From: Vibrio agarilyticus
GTDB lineage: Bacteria > Pseudomonadota > Gammaproteobacteria > Enterobacterales > Vibrionaceae
Direction: 5' to 3'
DNA length: 64,000 nucleotides
Assembly: GCF_012641465.1 (NCBI RefSeq)
Contig: NZ_JABAIK010000009.1
Span: 1-64,000 of the forward strand
Shown: piece after piece, positions 8,755-18,202 of the stretch
How the letters are laid out: each line of letters starts with the position of its first letter
Numbering within the stretch: the stretch's first letter is position 1
Position numbers and translations under genes: made by a program
Notes under the pieces: generated by a model
What the model saw: only the letters and a program-made list of their open reading frames with translations
What the model was told of the DNA's origin: nothing
The model's database searches: none

Positions 8755-11700
8755 ATGCACGGTTTCACTACGTCACAATTTGCATCATTATTGTCTCGAT
8801 GGGTATTTTTTGTCCTGTGTTTGATACTCAGTGGCTGTGGGGACAGTTCTCATGTCACCATCATTGAAGAAGAGGAACTGGTCAGTATTCAGATATTGCC
8901 ACTATCACGCAGTCACTCTGGTGTGAACACGCTTGAGCTCGTCGAAGGCAATGAGCAGCAGTTGCAGGCGATTGGTGTTTTTAAATCCAACATTACTGCG
9001 AATATTACCGATGTTGTCGCTTGGAGCAGTTCTAATCAAACGAGCATGACGGTTGATAGTACGGGGAATGTGAAAGCCGTCAGTGCTAGTGGTCAAAGCC
9101 AAATTACCGCAGTGTATCAAGGGATCACCAGTAACGCGCTGACCTTTGTGGCGAAAGCGCCTGAGCTGCTCTCCATTCAAGTGACACCTAAAACGGTTGC
9201 TATGGTGGTCGGAGCAACGCAGCAGCTCTCGGCAACGGGACTCTACTCGGATAACACAACCGCAAATCTAACTGATCAGGTAAGTTGGCAAGTCAGTAAT
9301 GCAACCGCTGCCAGTGTCACCAGTGAAGGCGTACTACAGGCCTTGCTTGCTGATCCTAGTGTGGCCATCTCTGCTTCCTTTTTGGGGATTAACAGTAACT
9401 CAGTGTCTGTTGAGATCACTTCCGCACCGCTTGTGGCGATTTTTGTTGAACCTTCGACCTTTTCACTTGCGCAAGGTTTGACTCAGACGCTGACCGCACA
9501 AGCCATCTACAGCGACCAGACCACACGAGATGTGACAGATGAAGTGAGTTGGTCTCACAGTACCAGTGCCGTGAGCATTACCGATGATGGGGTCGTAAGT
9601 GTTGATACTGCAAACAGTAGTGCGGTGATCACCGCAACATTGGATGGCATCACCAGTAATAACGTTGAGGCGTCAACCACTAATGCACAATTGGAACAAA
9701 TCCAAGTCACACCTGCGACGCTTTCTATTGTGCGCGGGAATACGGCGCAGCTCACCGCCACTGGGATTTACAGTGATGGCACGAAACAAACCGTCACAGA
9801 CCAAGTGTTTTGGATCAGTAACAACACCAACGAGGTTGTTGCCGCGCAAAATGGCGTTATTTTTGGCGCCAATACCACCGCCACTACCTCCAGTGACGTT
9901 ACGGTGCAAGCGGTACTGGGTGCGGTTAAAAGTAATACCGTTGCCGTCACCGTTGCTCCGGCTGAGATCTCGAGTATTCAAATAACACCCGCGCAAGACA
10001 CCTTGGTTAAAGGGCTTAATGTACAGTTCACAGCCACTGCGACGTTAACCGATGGCAGTCAGCATGACGTAACAAGTCTTGTGGCGTGGAAAAGCAGCAA
10101 TACCAATGTTGTGACCGTGACGTCGTCTGGACTTGCGTTAGCGGCTGATGAAGGTAACTCAACAATAACGGCTACGCTAAATAATATCGTCAGTAACAGT
10201 GCTCAGTTGGTGGTCACCAAGCCGACTTTGACTCAGATTCAAATTTCACCCTCAACGCTAACCATACCTAAAGGGTACACCGGGCAGTTTACTGCGATAG
10301 GCGTTTATTCAGACTCGAGCACCGTCGATTTATCGAACGTTGTGGTTTGGAACAGTAATGATACAGCTGTTGCCACCGTCAATTCGGCGGGGCTTGCCAG
10401 TTCAATTACCACCGGTGATGCGGTTATTACCGCCGCTTATGACGGAATTCAAAGCGCCAACGCGCTGTTGGTGGTGAGCGCTGCCCAATTGGAAACCATC
10501 CAAGTCACACCACCGAGTGACACACTTCCGGTGGGAACGTCGCAGCAGTTTGAAGCTATGGGTCATTTTAGTGATAAAACGGTATACAACCTCACCTCAT
10601 TGGTGACTTGGCAAAGCTCAGATCCACAATCATTGACGATAGAATCAGGCGATGGAGGCGGCGTTGCAACGGCGGTGGCGACCAATACCAATGTGACTGT
10701 GACCGCGTCGCTGGTTGGGATCACCAGCAATGATGTCGCAATTGTGGTGAGTGACGCTAAGTTAACTGAGTTAGTGATATTACCAGCGACGTTGCAAATG
10801 CCAAAAGGACTCACGCAGCAATACACCGCTCTTGGTACTTATAGTGATAAGTCGCAGCGCAATGTGACCACTGACGTTTTATGGAAAACCTCTGACAATG
10901 CGATTGCGACCATCAATGCCGCGGGTGTTTTGACCGCTGTTTCGGTTGGGGATACACAGGTTAGCGCCACCTTGGATGGTGTGAGTAGCCAAATCAGCAA
11001 TGTTCGAATCAATGATGCAGTATTGCAAAGCATTCAAGTGACACCGAGCGTGTTAAACCTTGCGAAAGGGGAAAGCGCCTCTCTGACGGCCGTTGGCGTT
11101 TTTAGTGATAAGTCAACTCGAGATATTACCAATGAAGTCGGTTGGACCAATAGCAGTGTGGGTGCAATTTCTGTCAATTCAGAGGGCGAAGTCACTGGCC
11201 TTGCTGTGATTGGGGATGCCACACTGGCGGCGGTCTATTCAGGTATTGCCAGTAACACGGTGACGGTTAGTGTGACTGCTGCGACGCTGAGTATGATTCA
11301 AGTGACGCCAAGTGGAATTAGCCTCACGAAGGGAAGCCGTCAACAATTCACGGCGACAGCATTTTACAGTGATAACTCACGCAGTGATGTGACCGACAAA
11401 GTCTCATGGAGCAGCAGCGCTACCACAGACTTCACCATCAACGATCAAGGGCTGGGTTACGCCATTGCAGAAAATCCGGAAGTGGAAATTACCGCACTTC
11501 TCGATGGTGTTACCAGTAGTGATGCGGATGTGACCATCACCAGTGCTACTCTGACCTCGGTACAGGTGACGCCAACCCAAGCAACCTTAGTTCAAGGGTT
11601 ACAAACTCAGCTGACCGCGATTGCCAACTTCAGTGACGGAACATCCCAAGATGTTACTGATCAAATCGATTGGCAGAGCAGTAATGATACTTCCGTGACG

Positions 11701-14700
11701 GTCTCTTCGACAGGTGACGTAAGAGCATTGTTGGCGCCGTCTTCCGCTAGCATCTCTGGTACATGGAATGGCGTCACCAGTAATTCGAGCACCATTACCG
11801 TGATTGCTTCGACATTAAGTAAGCTGGTCATTTCTACTCAAAATAATATTTTCCCACAAGGGACCACAGTAAACCTTTCTGCTGTTGCGATCTTTAGTGA
11901 TGGCACAACAGAGGATGTCACTAACCAAGTGAGTTGGGTTTCAAGTGATACAGCCAGTGTGACCATAACCGGAAATGGTGTCGCCTTTGGCGTCGCGGTT
12001 TCGAGTGCTGTTCAGGTTACGGCGTCACTAAATGGTACGGTCAGTAATAGCATTCGCCTCGATGTAGCGCCAGCCAATTTGGTTTCATTACAAGTGATCC
12101 CTAATGAATCCATTGTCGCCAAAGGGGTAAGTGGCCAGTTCGAAGCCATTGGCCGCTTTAGTAACGACACCACAAGGAACGTGACAGATTCCGTCAATTG
12201 GACCAGTGCAGACCCGTCACTTGTGTCAATTACTAAAGAGGGTCAAGCCACGGCATTAGCAGCAACGGGTTCTGATGGCGTTGTGATTACTGCGACGTTT
12301 TCTCTTACGTCATCGACTGCCAAAGTGATTGTCACCGATGCATCGCTGCAAAGTATTCAAATCACGCCTGCAACCGTTTCCCTTGCAAAGGGGTACACCC
12401 AACAATTTACTGCCGTGGGCAATTACAGCGATGGCACCACCGCCGATATTACTGATCAAGTAGTGTGGCAAAGTTTAGATACCGCAGATGTGACAATGAG
12501 TAAGTCAGGTTTGGCTTACGCGGCAGGTGTAGGCAGCGATGTGACTGTAGAAGCTGTTTTGGGAACGGTGACCAGTAACAGTGCCAAAGTGACAGTCACA
12601 GATGCCGCTTTGGTTGCGTTGCAGATCACGCCAACGCAAGTGTCGATTGCCCAAGGCATTACCAGTCAATTAACCGCAACCGGTCAATTTAGCGACCAGA
12701 CATCGAAAGATCTCACTAGTGAGGTAAATTGGATTTCCAGTAATACGGCTAATGTAACAGTGAGTTCGGCTGGTGTTATCCAAGGCTTGCTTGCCAGCTC
12801 AGGCACTCAAGTGAATGCAAACTTATTAGGTATCACGAGTAACACCGCAACTATCACAGTGACAGCGGCGACTTTACAATCGATTGATGTCACGCCAAAC
12901 AGTATCTCGATACCGAAAGGCAACAGTGGTCAATTCACCGCTACAGGTAACTACAGTGATAATACACGCTTTGACTTAACGGATCGGGTTTCGTGGCTCA
13001 CAAATGCGAGTACCAACATCACACTAAATGGCAGTGGCGTCGCCACCGGTATTGCGGTAAGCACTGGCAATCAAGTGTTTAGTAAGCTTGATGGCGTAAC
13101 AAGTAATACAGTGACCGTGGATGTAACCGACAGAGAGCTTGTGAGCATCCAAATCACTCCAGCCACAGTGTCACTCGCAGCGGGCACCACGCAGCAGTTA
13201 CAAGCGACGGGTATATACACCGATAACAGTACGTTGAATTTGACGGATGTGGTGAGCTGGCTTTCCTCTGATACGTCCATTGCGACGGTAAGTGGGACCG
13301 GTAATGTAACGGCGGTTGCTGTTGGTGACAACGTCACTGTAACCGCAAGTTACGAAGGAAAGGTAAGCAACAGCAGTACCATTACCGTGACCAATGCAGT
13401 GCTCTCTAGTATTCAGATAACCCCAGCAACACTATCGATCGCGAAAGGGTATACGCAGCAATATACCGCGATTGGTCACTACAGCAACGGTGATAGCGTC
13501 AATATTACGGATACGGTGACTTGGGAAAGTTTATCGACCGAAGATGTGACGATAAATGCGACGGGCCTTGCCTATGCCAACAATGTGAGCAGCGATACCA
13601 AAATTGAGGCGTTTCTTGATGGTGTCACGAGTAATACCGCACTGATGACGGTGACAGATGCGGTGCTGGTGGAGTTGCAAATTACTCCAGCGCAGCTGTC
13701 TATCGCAAAAGGGATCACTCAGCAACTCACTGCAACAGGGCGATTTAGTGATCAAACCACACAAAACCTAACTGATACAGTGAACTGGATCTCGAGCAAT
13801 ACCACGGATGTTTCGGTCAGCGCGACTGGGTTAGTTCAAGGGGTGACCACCAGTGAAGGAACCACGATCACGGCAAATGATTCAGGCATTACCAGTAACA
13901 GCGTGAGTGTGGCAGTGACCGCGGCGATATTGCAGTCGATTGATGTCACGCCGAGCTTACAGAGCATACCCAAAGGAAGCATGGGGTCATTTTCCGCGAT
14001 TGGTCAGTACAGTGATAACAGCCGTTTTGATATTACCGATCAAGTCGACTGGCTTACTGGTAGCAGTACCAACATCAGTTTGACGAGCGAAGGGGTGGTA
14101 ACAGGGCTTGTTGTGAGTAGTGACAACAGCTTGTTTGCGAAATTAGGTAATGTGACCAGTAACACCGCAGAAGTGGATGTGATTGACCGACAGCTGGTTA
14201 GTATTCAGGTGACACCTGCTTCTATCTCGGTCGCGTTAGGCAGTTCTCAGCAACTTACGGCAATAGGTCTTTATACAGACAACACGACGGTTAACTTAAC
14301 CGACGTGGTCAGTTGGAGCTCATCGAATACCGCCAATGTGACGGTGAGTGCAGAAGGGTTAACCACGGCGGTTGCGGTGAGTGATAAAACCTTAGTGAAT
14401 GCGACTTATCAGGGAATTTTAAGTAACGATGCGACTATTACGGTGACGGATGCGACGGTAATTGAGGTGCAAATTGAACCTAGCAGCGTTTCGATAGCGA
14501 AAGGGTTATCAACCAATCTGACCGCAATTGCAATCTATTCCGATAACAGTGCTCAAAATGTGACGGACTCCGTATCGTGGTGGACTGGCGATAGTAGCAA
14601 TGTGATTGTCAATCCAATGGGTAAAATCACCGGACTTGAAGTCAGTACAGGTAACACAATTGACGCCTATTTGAATGGCATTCGCAGTAACGTGGTTGAT

Positions 14701-16566
14701 GTCTCCGTGGTGGCGGCAGTTCCAGAGTCGATTCAAATTACCCCTGCGGTATTGTCGATTGCAAAAGGGCAAACGCAAGCCATGACGGCAACTATGGTGT
14801 TTAGTGATAAGTCTACTCAAGATGTGACGTCATTGGTCACTTGGCAAAGCGCCAACACCACAGATGTCAGCGTGAGTTTGTCCGGCGTTGTTACTGGTGA
14901 AGCGGTGGCCAGTAACGTTGCGGTGACGGCAACGTATGAGGGACTCACCAGTAACCAAGCTCAGGTGACGGTGACTGATGTTACTTTAACGTCGATTCAA
15001 ATCACGCCAGCAATCATTGGCATAGCCGATGGACAAACCGTTACCATGACAGCGGTGGGTATATACAGCGACAATAGCAGTGCAGATATCACTACTCAGG
15101 TGGCTTGGAGTGGCAGCGACAATAATTCCTTTACGATTAATTCCAGTGGGTTATTGCAAGCGGTCTCACCATCAACCAACCAAACCGTTCGAGCTTATCT
15201 TGATGGTGTGTCGAGTAATGAAGCGACTGTGACGATCACGGATGCAACGTTGGATACGATCAATATTTCGCCGGTTGAAGCCAGTGTTCCAGAAGGCCGT
15301 CAGCTTCAATTTCGCGCACTGGGGCAATTTAGTAATGGCACAGAGAAAGTGATCACCGATGAAGTGACATGGTACAGCGCCCAGCCAAGCGAGTTGTCAA
15401 TTGCCCAATCGGGGCTGGCGACCGCGCTTGCGGTGGGTACCGATATTACGGTTTATGCCGTTAAAGGGACATTGACGAGCCCTAACAGTAGTATCACGGT
15501 AACGGATGCAGTACTGGAGTCGATATCGGTCACGCCAGACACATTAACATTACCGAAAGGCGTTAGTGCGCAATTGCAAGCCAGTGGCACCTACAGTAAC
15601 GGCACATCACAACCTTTAACGGACGTTAGCTGGGTATCGAGCGATACGACACAGCTCACCGTATCAAGTTCGGGTGAGGTGACGGCGTTGGAGCCTACCG
15701 CGAAAGTGACGGTGACCGCGACGAAAGGCAGCATTACCAGTGATCCGGTGGATATCGAAATTACCGATGCGGCTCTGACAAGTGTGATTATTCGACCGAC
15801 ATCCGATACGCTTAATATCAATGCGACAGTTCAATTTGAGGCAACCGGGGAGTATACCGATAACTCAACCGCTGAACTGCAAGAGGGAGTCACCTGGCAA
15901 AGTAGCAATACCAGTGTGCTGACAGTTTCGTCAGCAGGGCTCGCGCGGGGTATCAAACAAGGTACGGTCAATGTGACCGGAAGCTACGAAGGAAAAACCA
16001 GCGCACCATCGGAGGTTACGGTCGCAAACTTAGGTAAGCGTTCAATTCCATTGTGTGGCGGCTTTAATAATGCAAGTAAGACCAATGCGGCGACGGCGTG
16101 CTTGAAAGTGATTTCGACCGCATTTGGCGATTGGTTCACTTCATCGCCTAGCCTTGCGGCACTTGAGCGATTAGGTTTTACTGAGAATCCAGGTAGTGCA
16201 GGCCTTGAAAAAACCTATACAGGAACAAGGCAGCAGACCGTTGCGCCAGTTGGCACTTTCGGCCTGTTTGACCAGCTCTCGGGTAGCAGCGCTTCGGGGC
16301 AAGCGGCGCAATGGTGTGACTATTTGGCCTCTATTGGATTTGCAGGCGAGTCAAATTGGGAGTTACCGTCGGAATTTGATTTAAGATTACTTTACTTACA
16401 GTACGGTAATTTGATGTCGGGTTATGGTTGGCCTGGCGCGGTGAATTATTGGACCAGCTCAACCTCGGGTGGGCAGCCGGAGCTGTTTAACCTGACCAAT
16501 GGTGACGATACAACAGGTACGAACTCTAGTGAGGCTTTTGTATCTTGTATTTCACCGCTATTTTAA
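8755..16566 (+). CDS. Giant lipoprotein with about 27 Big2 Ig-like repeats
   Basis: 2603 residues. The N terminus is a lipoprotein signal (FVLCLILSGC, lipidated Cys28). From about residue 40 to 2420 there are about 27 Big2-type repeats of roughly 88 residues, each opening with L.SIQ.TP....LAKG.TQQLTA and closing with G.TSN...VTVT. The last 180 residues are a separate domain with paired cysteines and NWELPSEFDLRLLYLQYGN and VNYWTSST motifs, resembling the DUF1566/Lcl C-terminal family. Big2 arrays usually act as stalks in surface adhesins. This one is lipid-anchored at the N terminus, so the C-terminal domain would be displayed outward; adhesion is inference. Repeats 14-17 and 18-21 are a duplicated four-repeat block. 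The gene sits between a TetR gene and the efflux operon that share an operator. Confidence 0.9.
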   Translation: MHGFTTSQFASLLSRWVFFVLCLILSGCGDSSHVTIIEEEELVSIQILPLSRSHSGVNTLELVEGNEQQLQAIGVFKSNITANITDVVAWSSSNQTSMTVDSTGNVKAVSASGQSQITAVYQGITSNALTFVAKAPELLSIQVTPKTVAMVVGATQQLSATGLYSDNTTANLTDQVSWQVSNATAASVTSEGVLQALLADPSVAISASFLGINSNSVSVEITSAPLVAIFVEPSTFSLAQGLTQTLTAQAIYSDQTTRDVTDEVSWSHSTSAVSITDDGVVSVDTANSSAVITATLDGITSNNVEASTTNAQLEQIQVTPATLSIVRGNTAQLTATGIYSDGTKQTVTDQVFWISNNTNEVVAAQNGVIFGANTTATTSSDVTVQAVLGAVKSNTVAVTVAPAEISSIQITPAQDTLVKGLNVQFTATATLTDGSQHDVTSLVAWKSSNTNVVTVTSSGLALAADEGNSTITATLNNIVSNSAQLVVTKPTLTQIQISPSTLTIPKGYTGQFTAIGVYSDSSTVDLSNVVVWNSNDTAVATVNSAGLASSITTGDAVITAAYDGIQSANALLVVSAAQLETIQVTPPSDTLPVGTSQQFEAMGHFSDKTVYNLTSLVTWQSSDPQSLTIESGDGGGVATAVATNTNVTVTASLVGITSNDVAIVVSDAKLTELVILPATLQMPKGLTQQYTALGTYSDKSQRNVTTDVLWKTSDNAIATINAAGVLTAVSVGDTQVSATLDGVSSQISNVRINDAVLQSIQVTPSVLNLAKGESASLTAVGVFSDKSTRDITNEVGWTNSSVGAISVNSEGEVTGLAVIGDATLAAVYSGIASNTVTVSVTAATLSMIQVTPSGISLTKGSRQQFTATAFYSDNSRSDVTDKVSWSSSATTDFTINDQGLGYAIAENPEVEITALLDGVTSSDADVTITSATLTSVQVTPTQATLVQGLQTQLTAIANFSDGTSQDVTDQIDWQSSNDTSVTVSSTGDVRALLAPSSASISGTWNGVTSNSSTITVIASTLSKLVISTQNNIFPQGTTVNLSAVAIFSDGTTEDVTNQVSWVSSDTASVTITGNGVAFGVAVSSAVQVTASLNGTVSNSIRLDVAPANLVSLQVIPNESIVAKGVSGQFEAIGRFSNDTTRNVTDSVNWTSADPSLVSITKEGQATALAATGSDGVVITATFSLTSSTAKVIVTDASLQSIQITPATVSLAKGYTQQFTAVGNYSDGTTADITDQVVWQSLDTADVTMSKSGLAYAAGVGSDVTVEAVLGTVTSNSAKVTVTDAALVALQITPTQVSIAQGITSQLTATGQFSDQTSKDLTSEVNWISSNTANVTVSSAGVIQGLLASSGTQVNANLLGITSNTATITVTAATLQSIDVTPNSISIPKGNSGQFTATGNYSDNTRFDLTDRVSWLTNASTNITLNGSGVATGIAVSTGNQVFSKLDGVTSNTVTVDVTDRELVSIQITPATVSLAAGTTQQLQATGIYTDNSTLNLTDVVSWLSSDTSIATVSGTGNVTAVAVGDNVTVTASYEGKVSNSSTITVTNAVLSSIQITPATLSIAKGYTQQYTAIGHYSNGDSVNITDTVTWESLSTEDVTINATGLAYANNVSSDTKIEAFLDGVTSNTALMTVTDAVLVELQITPAQLSIAKGITQQLTATGRFSDQTTQNLTDTVNWISSNTTDVSVSATGLVQGVTTSEGTTITANDSGITSNSVSVAVTAAILQSIDVTPSLQSIPKGSMGSFSAIGQYSDNSRFDITDQVDWLTGSSTNISLTSEGVVTGLVVSSDNSLFAKLGNVTSNTAEVDVIDRQLVSIQVTPASISVALGSSQQLTAIGLYTDNTTVNLTDVVSWSSSNTANVTVSAEGLTTAVAVSDKTLVNATYQGILSNDATITVTDATVIEVQIEPSSVSIAKGLSTNLTAIAIYSDNSAQNVTDSVSWWTGDSSNVIVNPMGKITGLEVSTGNTIDAYLNGIRSNVVDVSVVAAVPESIQITPAVLSIAKGQTQAMTATMVFSDKSTQDVTSLVTWQSANTTDVSVSLSGVVTGEAVASNVAVTATYEGLTSNQAQVTVTDVTLTSIQITPAIIGIADGQTVTMTAVGIYSDNSSADITTQVAWSGSDNNSFTINSSGLLQAVSPSTNQTVRAYLDGVSSNEATVTITDATLDTINISPVEASVPEGRQLQFRALGQFSNGTEKVITDEVTWYSAQPSELSIAQSGLATALAVGTDITVYAVKGTLTSPNSSITVTDAVLESISVTPDTLTLPKGVSAQLQASGTYSNGTSQPLTDVSWVSSDTTQLTVSSSGEVTALEPTAKVTVTATKGSITSDPVDIEITDAALTSVIIRPTSDTLNINATVQFEATGEYTDNSTAELQEGVTWQSSNTSVLTVSSAGLARGIKQGTVNVTGSYEGKTSAPSEVTVANLGKRSIPLCGGFNNASKTNAATACLKVISTAFGDWFTSSPSLAALERLGFTENPGSAGLEKTYTGTRQQTVAPVGTFGLFDQLSGSSASGQAAQWCDYLASIGFAGESNWELPSEFDLRLLYLQYGNLMSGYGWPGAVNYWTSSTSGGQPELFNLTNGDDTTGTNSSEAFVSCISPLF
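12343..13398 (+). repeat. Higher-order duplication in the Big2 gene, block A (repeats 14-17)
   Basis: Four consecutive Big2 repeats, 1056 bases in phase with the codons. Each corresponds in order to one of the next four repeats: 14 with 18 (KGYTQQ.TA), 15 with 19 (FSDQT, NWISSNT), 16 with 20 (LQSIDVTP, FD.TD), 17 with 21 (YTDN.T.NLTDVVSW.SS). Confidence 0.85.
13399..14454 (+). repeat. Higher-order duplication in the Big2 gene, block B (repeats 18-21)
   Basis: Also exactly 1056 bases, directly following block A. The protein sequences correspond repeat by repeat although they have diverged clearly, so the duplication is not recent. Confidence 0.85.
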
Positions 16567-16587
16567 TAGACTCGAATCGTAATACGC

Positions 16588-16617
16588 AAAAAACCGCACT
16601 CAGTGCGGTTTTTTTTA
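16588..16617. terminator. Bidirectional terminator between the Big2 gene and the 69-residue gene
   Basis: The stem AAAACCGCAC / GTGCGGTTTT has a short TCA-like loop, A-run before and T-run after. It serves both the plus-strand Big2 gene and the minus-strand small gene. Confidence 0.88.
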
Positions 16618-16627
16618 TTCGGTCAAT

Positions 16628-16837
16628 TTATGCGGCGCGTCCACAGCGCTCGTGAGGGTATACTTTTAGTCCACTGACTGTGTTTTCGTACACTTTTTCA
16701 TCGCGCAAATAGGCCCATTCGTGAGCATTAGACTCAGTTTGTGCAGCCAGACGGCTGATCACTTCATCAATGTTACGACCCAAATAATCTTTTTCAGTAA
16801 TAAACAAAGTTGCGATAGCGGTTAGAAGATTAGACAT
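16628..16837 (-). CDS. Small hypothetical protein, 69 residues
   Basis: I do not recognise this protein. It starts MSNLLTAIATLFITEKDYLGRNIDEVISRLAAQ and is a soluble, mixed-charge small protein without signal peptide or membrane segment. A strong ribosome binding site (GGAGGTAA on the minus strand, eight bases before the ATG) and the terminator just beyond its stop show that it is a real gene. It is divergent from the efflux operon. No function can be given. Confidence 0.75.
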   Translation of the reverse strand: MSNLLTAIATLFITEKDYLGRNIDEVISRLAAQTESNAHEWAYLRDEKVYENTVSGLKVYPHERCGRAA

Positions 16838-17128
16838 AACATTACCTCCAATTCGTAATTTTATTTCAAATCCACAATCAAAATATACGACTAGCGCACA
16901 AAATAGTCAACCTAATTTCATATTAATTTCATTTTTGATCTAAAAATTACAGTTTAGATGGGGAAAATGAGATTTTATTCAATAGGTTGCACTGTGGGCA
17001 TTTAGGCGCGCGTGTTTGGTTTGGTATAAACGGCGGGTAACTTTTATGCTATCCAATTGGAAAATATATTGAATGTGGTTCGCTTTTCATTATACTGCAC
17101 GACTGTGTAATATAAACAGGATGCGAGA
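16838..17128. promoter_or_regulatory. Promoter region of the RND efflux operon
   Basis: The region holds operator copy 2 (17044-17071), about 58 bases before the first adaptor gene. TTGGTA (17021-17026) and TATGCT (17045-17050), 18 bases apart, form a plausible promoter overlapping the operator, so a bound repressor would block transcription. The leftward promoter of the 69-residue gene must also be here. Confidence 0.55.
17044..17071. promoter_or_regulatory. Operator-like site, copy 2 (RND operon promoter)
   Basis: Same sequence as at 8513-8540, differing only at the variable base before TCCAATTGGAAAATATATTG. The core TCCAATTGGA is a perfect palindrome, as expected for a TetR dimer site. 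Confidence 0.75.
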
Positions 17129-18202
17129 GTGAAACGAAATTCAATTCTTCCGCTGCAGGGTATTTTAGTGATCGCCCTTGGCTCGATGATGTTGAGCGGC
17201 TGTAAAGAGGCAGCGTCTAACCCCACCGACGCGATAGTGATCCCGCCAGTAAAGGTGTTAGCGATCGAATCTACCGCGACTCAATCTAGTGATGGCTTTC
17301 TTGCACAAATTGATGCGACTCAGCGAGCCCAGCTCTCATTTCAAGTCGCCGGACAAGTGGCTTCAATGGATGTGAGAATGGGGCAGAGGGTGCAACGTGG
17401 TGAGGTGTTAGCGACACTAGATGCCAGTGATTTGCAATACGCTTTAGATGCCGCGCAAGCCAGTTTTGAATTGGCTCAAAATGAGTGGCAGCGCACCCAG
17501 AGTTTATATCAAAAGAATTTAGTCAGTACGGATGTGTACGAGCAAACGGAAACCCGTTATAAAGCTGAAAAAGCCCATTTTCAGCAAGCGCAAACCGAGC
17601 TTGGTTATACGCGATTGCGAGCGCCGTTTGATGGTATTGTGTCGTCGACGTTTGCAAAACCTTACCAAGTGGTGGGAGCGAAACAGCAAATTCTCAACAT
17701 CATTGATAACCACCAGCTTGATGTCTCTTTTACCCTTCCTGTCAGCTATGTTGAGCGAGCTGATTTTCAAACACTTCCTAATAAGAAGATGTGGTTCACC
17801 CTCGATAGCGATCCAACGACGCCTATTTATGGTGTGCTAAAAGAAATTTCCACCAAGCCAAATAGCGATACTAATAGTTACCAAGCCATATTGACCATTG
17901 AGCGGCCGGCCGAGCGCAATTTGCTCAGTGGAATGACCGGGCAGGTGCATGTCGCGCGTGATGTTGAGCAAATAGGGACGGTATTACCCAAGTCAGCCTG
18001 GGTGTCGCGTCAAGCGGAAAGCGGGGTTATTTGGACATTAGACCCTACAACACATCGCGTTAGCGCCAAAACGGTGTCGCTCAACCAACAAGGCCGCGTG
18101 ATTTCAGGGCTGGCAAATGATGCATTGGTGGTGGTGGCCGGTGTCGAAAGCTTGGTTGAAGGTCAGCAAGTTAAAGTATGGCGTCGAGAGGAGGGGATCT
18201 AA
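17129..18202 (+). CDS. RND efflux periplasmic adaptor lipoprotein, first of two
   Basis: 357 residues beginning at a GTG. The signal ends in a lipobox (SMMLSGC), placing it in the periplasm on the inner membrane. The membrane-fusion-protein fold follows: the first lipoyl half (LSFQVAGQVASMDVRMGQRVQRGEVLATLDASD), an alpha hairpin (about 105-160), the second lipoyl half (YTRLRAPFDGIVSSTFAKPYQVV) and beta-barrel domains. Such adaptors connect the RND pump to an outer-membrane channel. The stop overlaps the start of the second adaptor (TAATG). An operon with two adaptors ahead of one pump resembles V. cholerae vexIJK; that orthology is suggested, not proven. No outer-membrane channel gene is in the operon, so a TolC encoded elsewhere is expected. 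Confidence 0.92.
   Translation: MKRNSILPLQGILVIALGSMMLSGCKEAASNPTDAIVIPPVKVLAIESTATQSSDGFLAQIDATQRAQLSFQVAGQVASMDVRMGQRVQRGEVLATLDASDLQYALDAAQASFELAQNEWQRTQSLYQKNLVSTDVYEQTETRYKAEKAHFQQAQTELGYTRLRAPFDGIVSSTFAKPYQVVGAKQQILNIIDNHQLDVSFTLPVSYVERADFQTLPNKKMWFTLDSDPTTPIYGVLKEISTKPNSDTNSYQAILTIERPAERNLLSGMTGQVHVARDVEQIGTVLPKSAWVSRQAESGVIWTLDPTTHRVSAKTVSLNQQGRVISGLANDALVVVAGVESLVEGQQVKVWRREEGI

Noticed and set aside
9180-15800. Regular repeats that might suggest a CRISPR array
   Set aside because: The period is about 260 bases, the repeats are diverged and all lie in one open frame coding for Ig-like domains.
8905-15821. Several open frames of 60-113 codons on the minus strand and in other frames within the Big2 gene
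   Set aside because: They are shadows of a repetitive plus-strand gene with strong codon bias; they have no ribosome binding sites and no recognisable domains.
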